DNA of 64,000 nt, taken from Coemansia sp. RSA 487 (Eukaryota; Kickxellomycota; Kickxellomycetes; Kickxellales; Kickxellaceae). The DNA is taken from contig JANBRJ010000007.1 in assembly GCA_027577595.1 (NCBI GenBank), positions 1 to 64,000 of the forward strand. Direction: 5' to 3'. Shown piece after piece: positions 63,401 through 64,000 of this stretch. The notes below the pieces were generated by a model, which worked only from the letters and a program-made list of their open reading frames with translations, did no database searches and had not been told where the DNA came from. Position numbers and translations under genes: made by a program. The stretch's first letter is position 1; each line of letters starts with the position of its first letter.

Positions 63401-64000
63401 CTCTAACAGCAACAACAACAACAACAACAACAATAGCTTTTCGTTGGCGCTTCAGAAAGGAGTCGACGACCTTGCCACCCAAATGTACAACACTAATATG
63501 CTCAACAACTTTAGCTCCTCCGCCACAGCAACCACCATGTCCACTGGTGGCCAGCACCTTGCGACAAACAACGCTATGGGCATTGGCGGCGGTAACGGAT
63601 CATCCGATGCACCGTACGTACCGGCGCAACGAGTTCTTCTTGACGCACAGCAGACGCAGGGCCTCGAAATCCTTGGCACCTTTGCCCGGCGAGCGGGGCA
63701 AATACAAATGGAAATGTCATTTGCCAACAAAAGCAACGTGCCGATTAGCGACTTTGCCATCCAGTTCAACAAAAACACATATGGCCTGATGCCCAGCACA
63801 CCTCTATCCGCCAACACAGTGATGCCCATGAGTGCGATCGAGGTAAGCTTGCCCCTGTCAATGGGCGGGCCGGCAATGGTGATGCAGCCGCCAAACAACC
63901 TCCAGATCGCCATAAAATGCACGGCAGGTGTCTTCTACTTCCAAACACAGTACTCGCTGCACATTCTGCTTGAGGAGAACGCCCAGACCGATCAGGGCTC
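60481..64000 (+). CDS. APL2: AP-1/AP-2 clathrin adaptor beta subunit (partial, right edge; GC-AG intron)
   Basis: Exon 1 is 60481-60508; exon 2 runs from 60700 beyond the window. The start MSDAKFFQRGKVHDLRAELT matches fungal AP beta subunits. The intron uses a GC donor (AG|GCAAGT) and TGTAG acceptor; the split codon reads Gly. The HEAT-repeat trunk (about 10-600) includes DPNPLIRAMAIRTMGYI, RDPYVRKTAAMAVLKL and NDPIYVKLAKLEII-like text (here DDPIYVKLAKLEIILSL). A long Ser/Asn/Gly hinge follows, with an eight-Asn run near 63408-63432 and LIDLMS-type clathrin-box-like text at about 62726-62740. The ear begins near residue 1000 (LEILGTFARRAGQIQMEMSF). AP-1 beta is preferred to AP-2 by the N-terminus, but not proved. 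At least 1109 codons are present. Confidence 0.9.

Noticed and set aside
1-64000. tRNA, rRNA and CRISPR arrays
   Set aside because: Scanned for GGTTCGA-type T-loops and regularly spaced repeats; TTCGA matches fell inside coding regions or lacked a cloverleaf.

Overview
The window is nuclear DNA of an early-diverging fungus. The gene set is fungal: a YPD1-type phosphorelay protein, a Kei1-like subunit of inositol phosphorylceramide synthase, Gle1, Vps52 and a mitochondrial Ptc7 phosphatase. It also keeps genes that budding yeast has lost, such as Tudor-SN (SND1), alpha-actinin with calcium-binding EF hands, and a two-UIM Rpn10. Genes are compact, about half have no intron, and introns are mostly 43-400 nt with GTAAG-type donors. 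An F-box/leucine-rich orphan, a Fanzor-like transposon nuclease tail and a decayed retroelement are also present. Together these suggest Zoopagomycota, perhaps Kickxellomycotina, but that placement is inference.

Layout. 0-0.7 kb: tail of a Fanzor/TnpB-like nuclease running in from the left edge. 0.9-9.7 kb (+): two unrelated triacylglycerol lipases (Tgl2-like and patatin/Tgl3-4-5-like), SND1 and a TMEM234-like protein. 9.8-14.1 kb (-): NOP16, UBC7 (four exons) and alpha-actinin. 15-16.6 kb (+): GLE1. 16.7-19.8 kb: an AT-rich accessory-looking island holding an F-box/LRR-like orphan and a 70-residue orphan with an almost G-free CAA-rich leader. 20-22.7 kb (-): an LRR protein and the Kei1-like gene. 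23.4-29.6 kb (+): a five-exon double-PH protein, a divergent Lag1-like protein without the catalytic His pair, and an intact Lag1 ceramide synthase. 29.9-34.2 kb (+): a 1444-residue DDB1/CPSF160-type protein. 34.4-40.4 kb (-): eIF3j and an importin-7/8 type karyopherin. 40.9-50.7 kb (+): RPS23, RPN10, an inositol polyphosphate kinase, PTC7, D-2-hydroxyglutarate dehydrogenase and an RFC subunit. 51.2-54.2 kb (-): an RNA-binding RS protein with a 16-nt microexon, and YPD1. 55.6-56.3 kb (+): cofilin. 56.5-58.7 kb (-): VPS52. 59-60 kb: a broken retroelement. 60.5 kb to the right edge (+): an AP-complex beta subunit with a GC-AG intron.

Most genes are housekeeping and functionally independent. Three themes stand out. 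Sphingolipid genes (Kei1-like, Lag1-like pseudoenzyme, Lag1) lie within 7.4 kb. Lipid breakdown genes (two lipases) lie side by side. Introns crowd at the very start of coding regions: after base 3, 4, 13, 22 or 28 of the CDS in cofilin, RPS23, eIF3j, TMEM234 and AP-beta. No bacterial-type operon, CRISPR array, rRNA or tRNA gene was found by eye. All exon junctions were deduced from splice consensus, reading phase and family conservation, not from transcripts.
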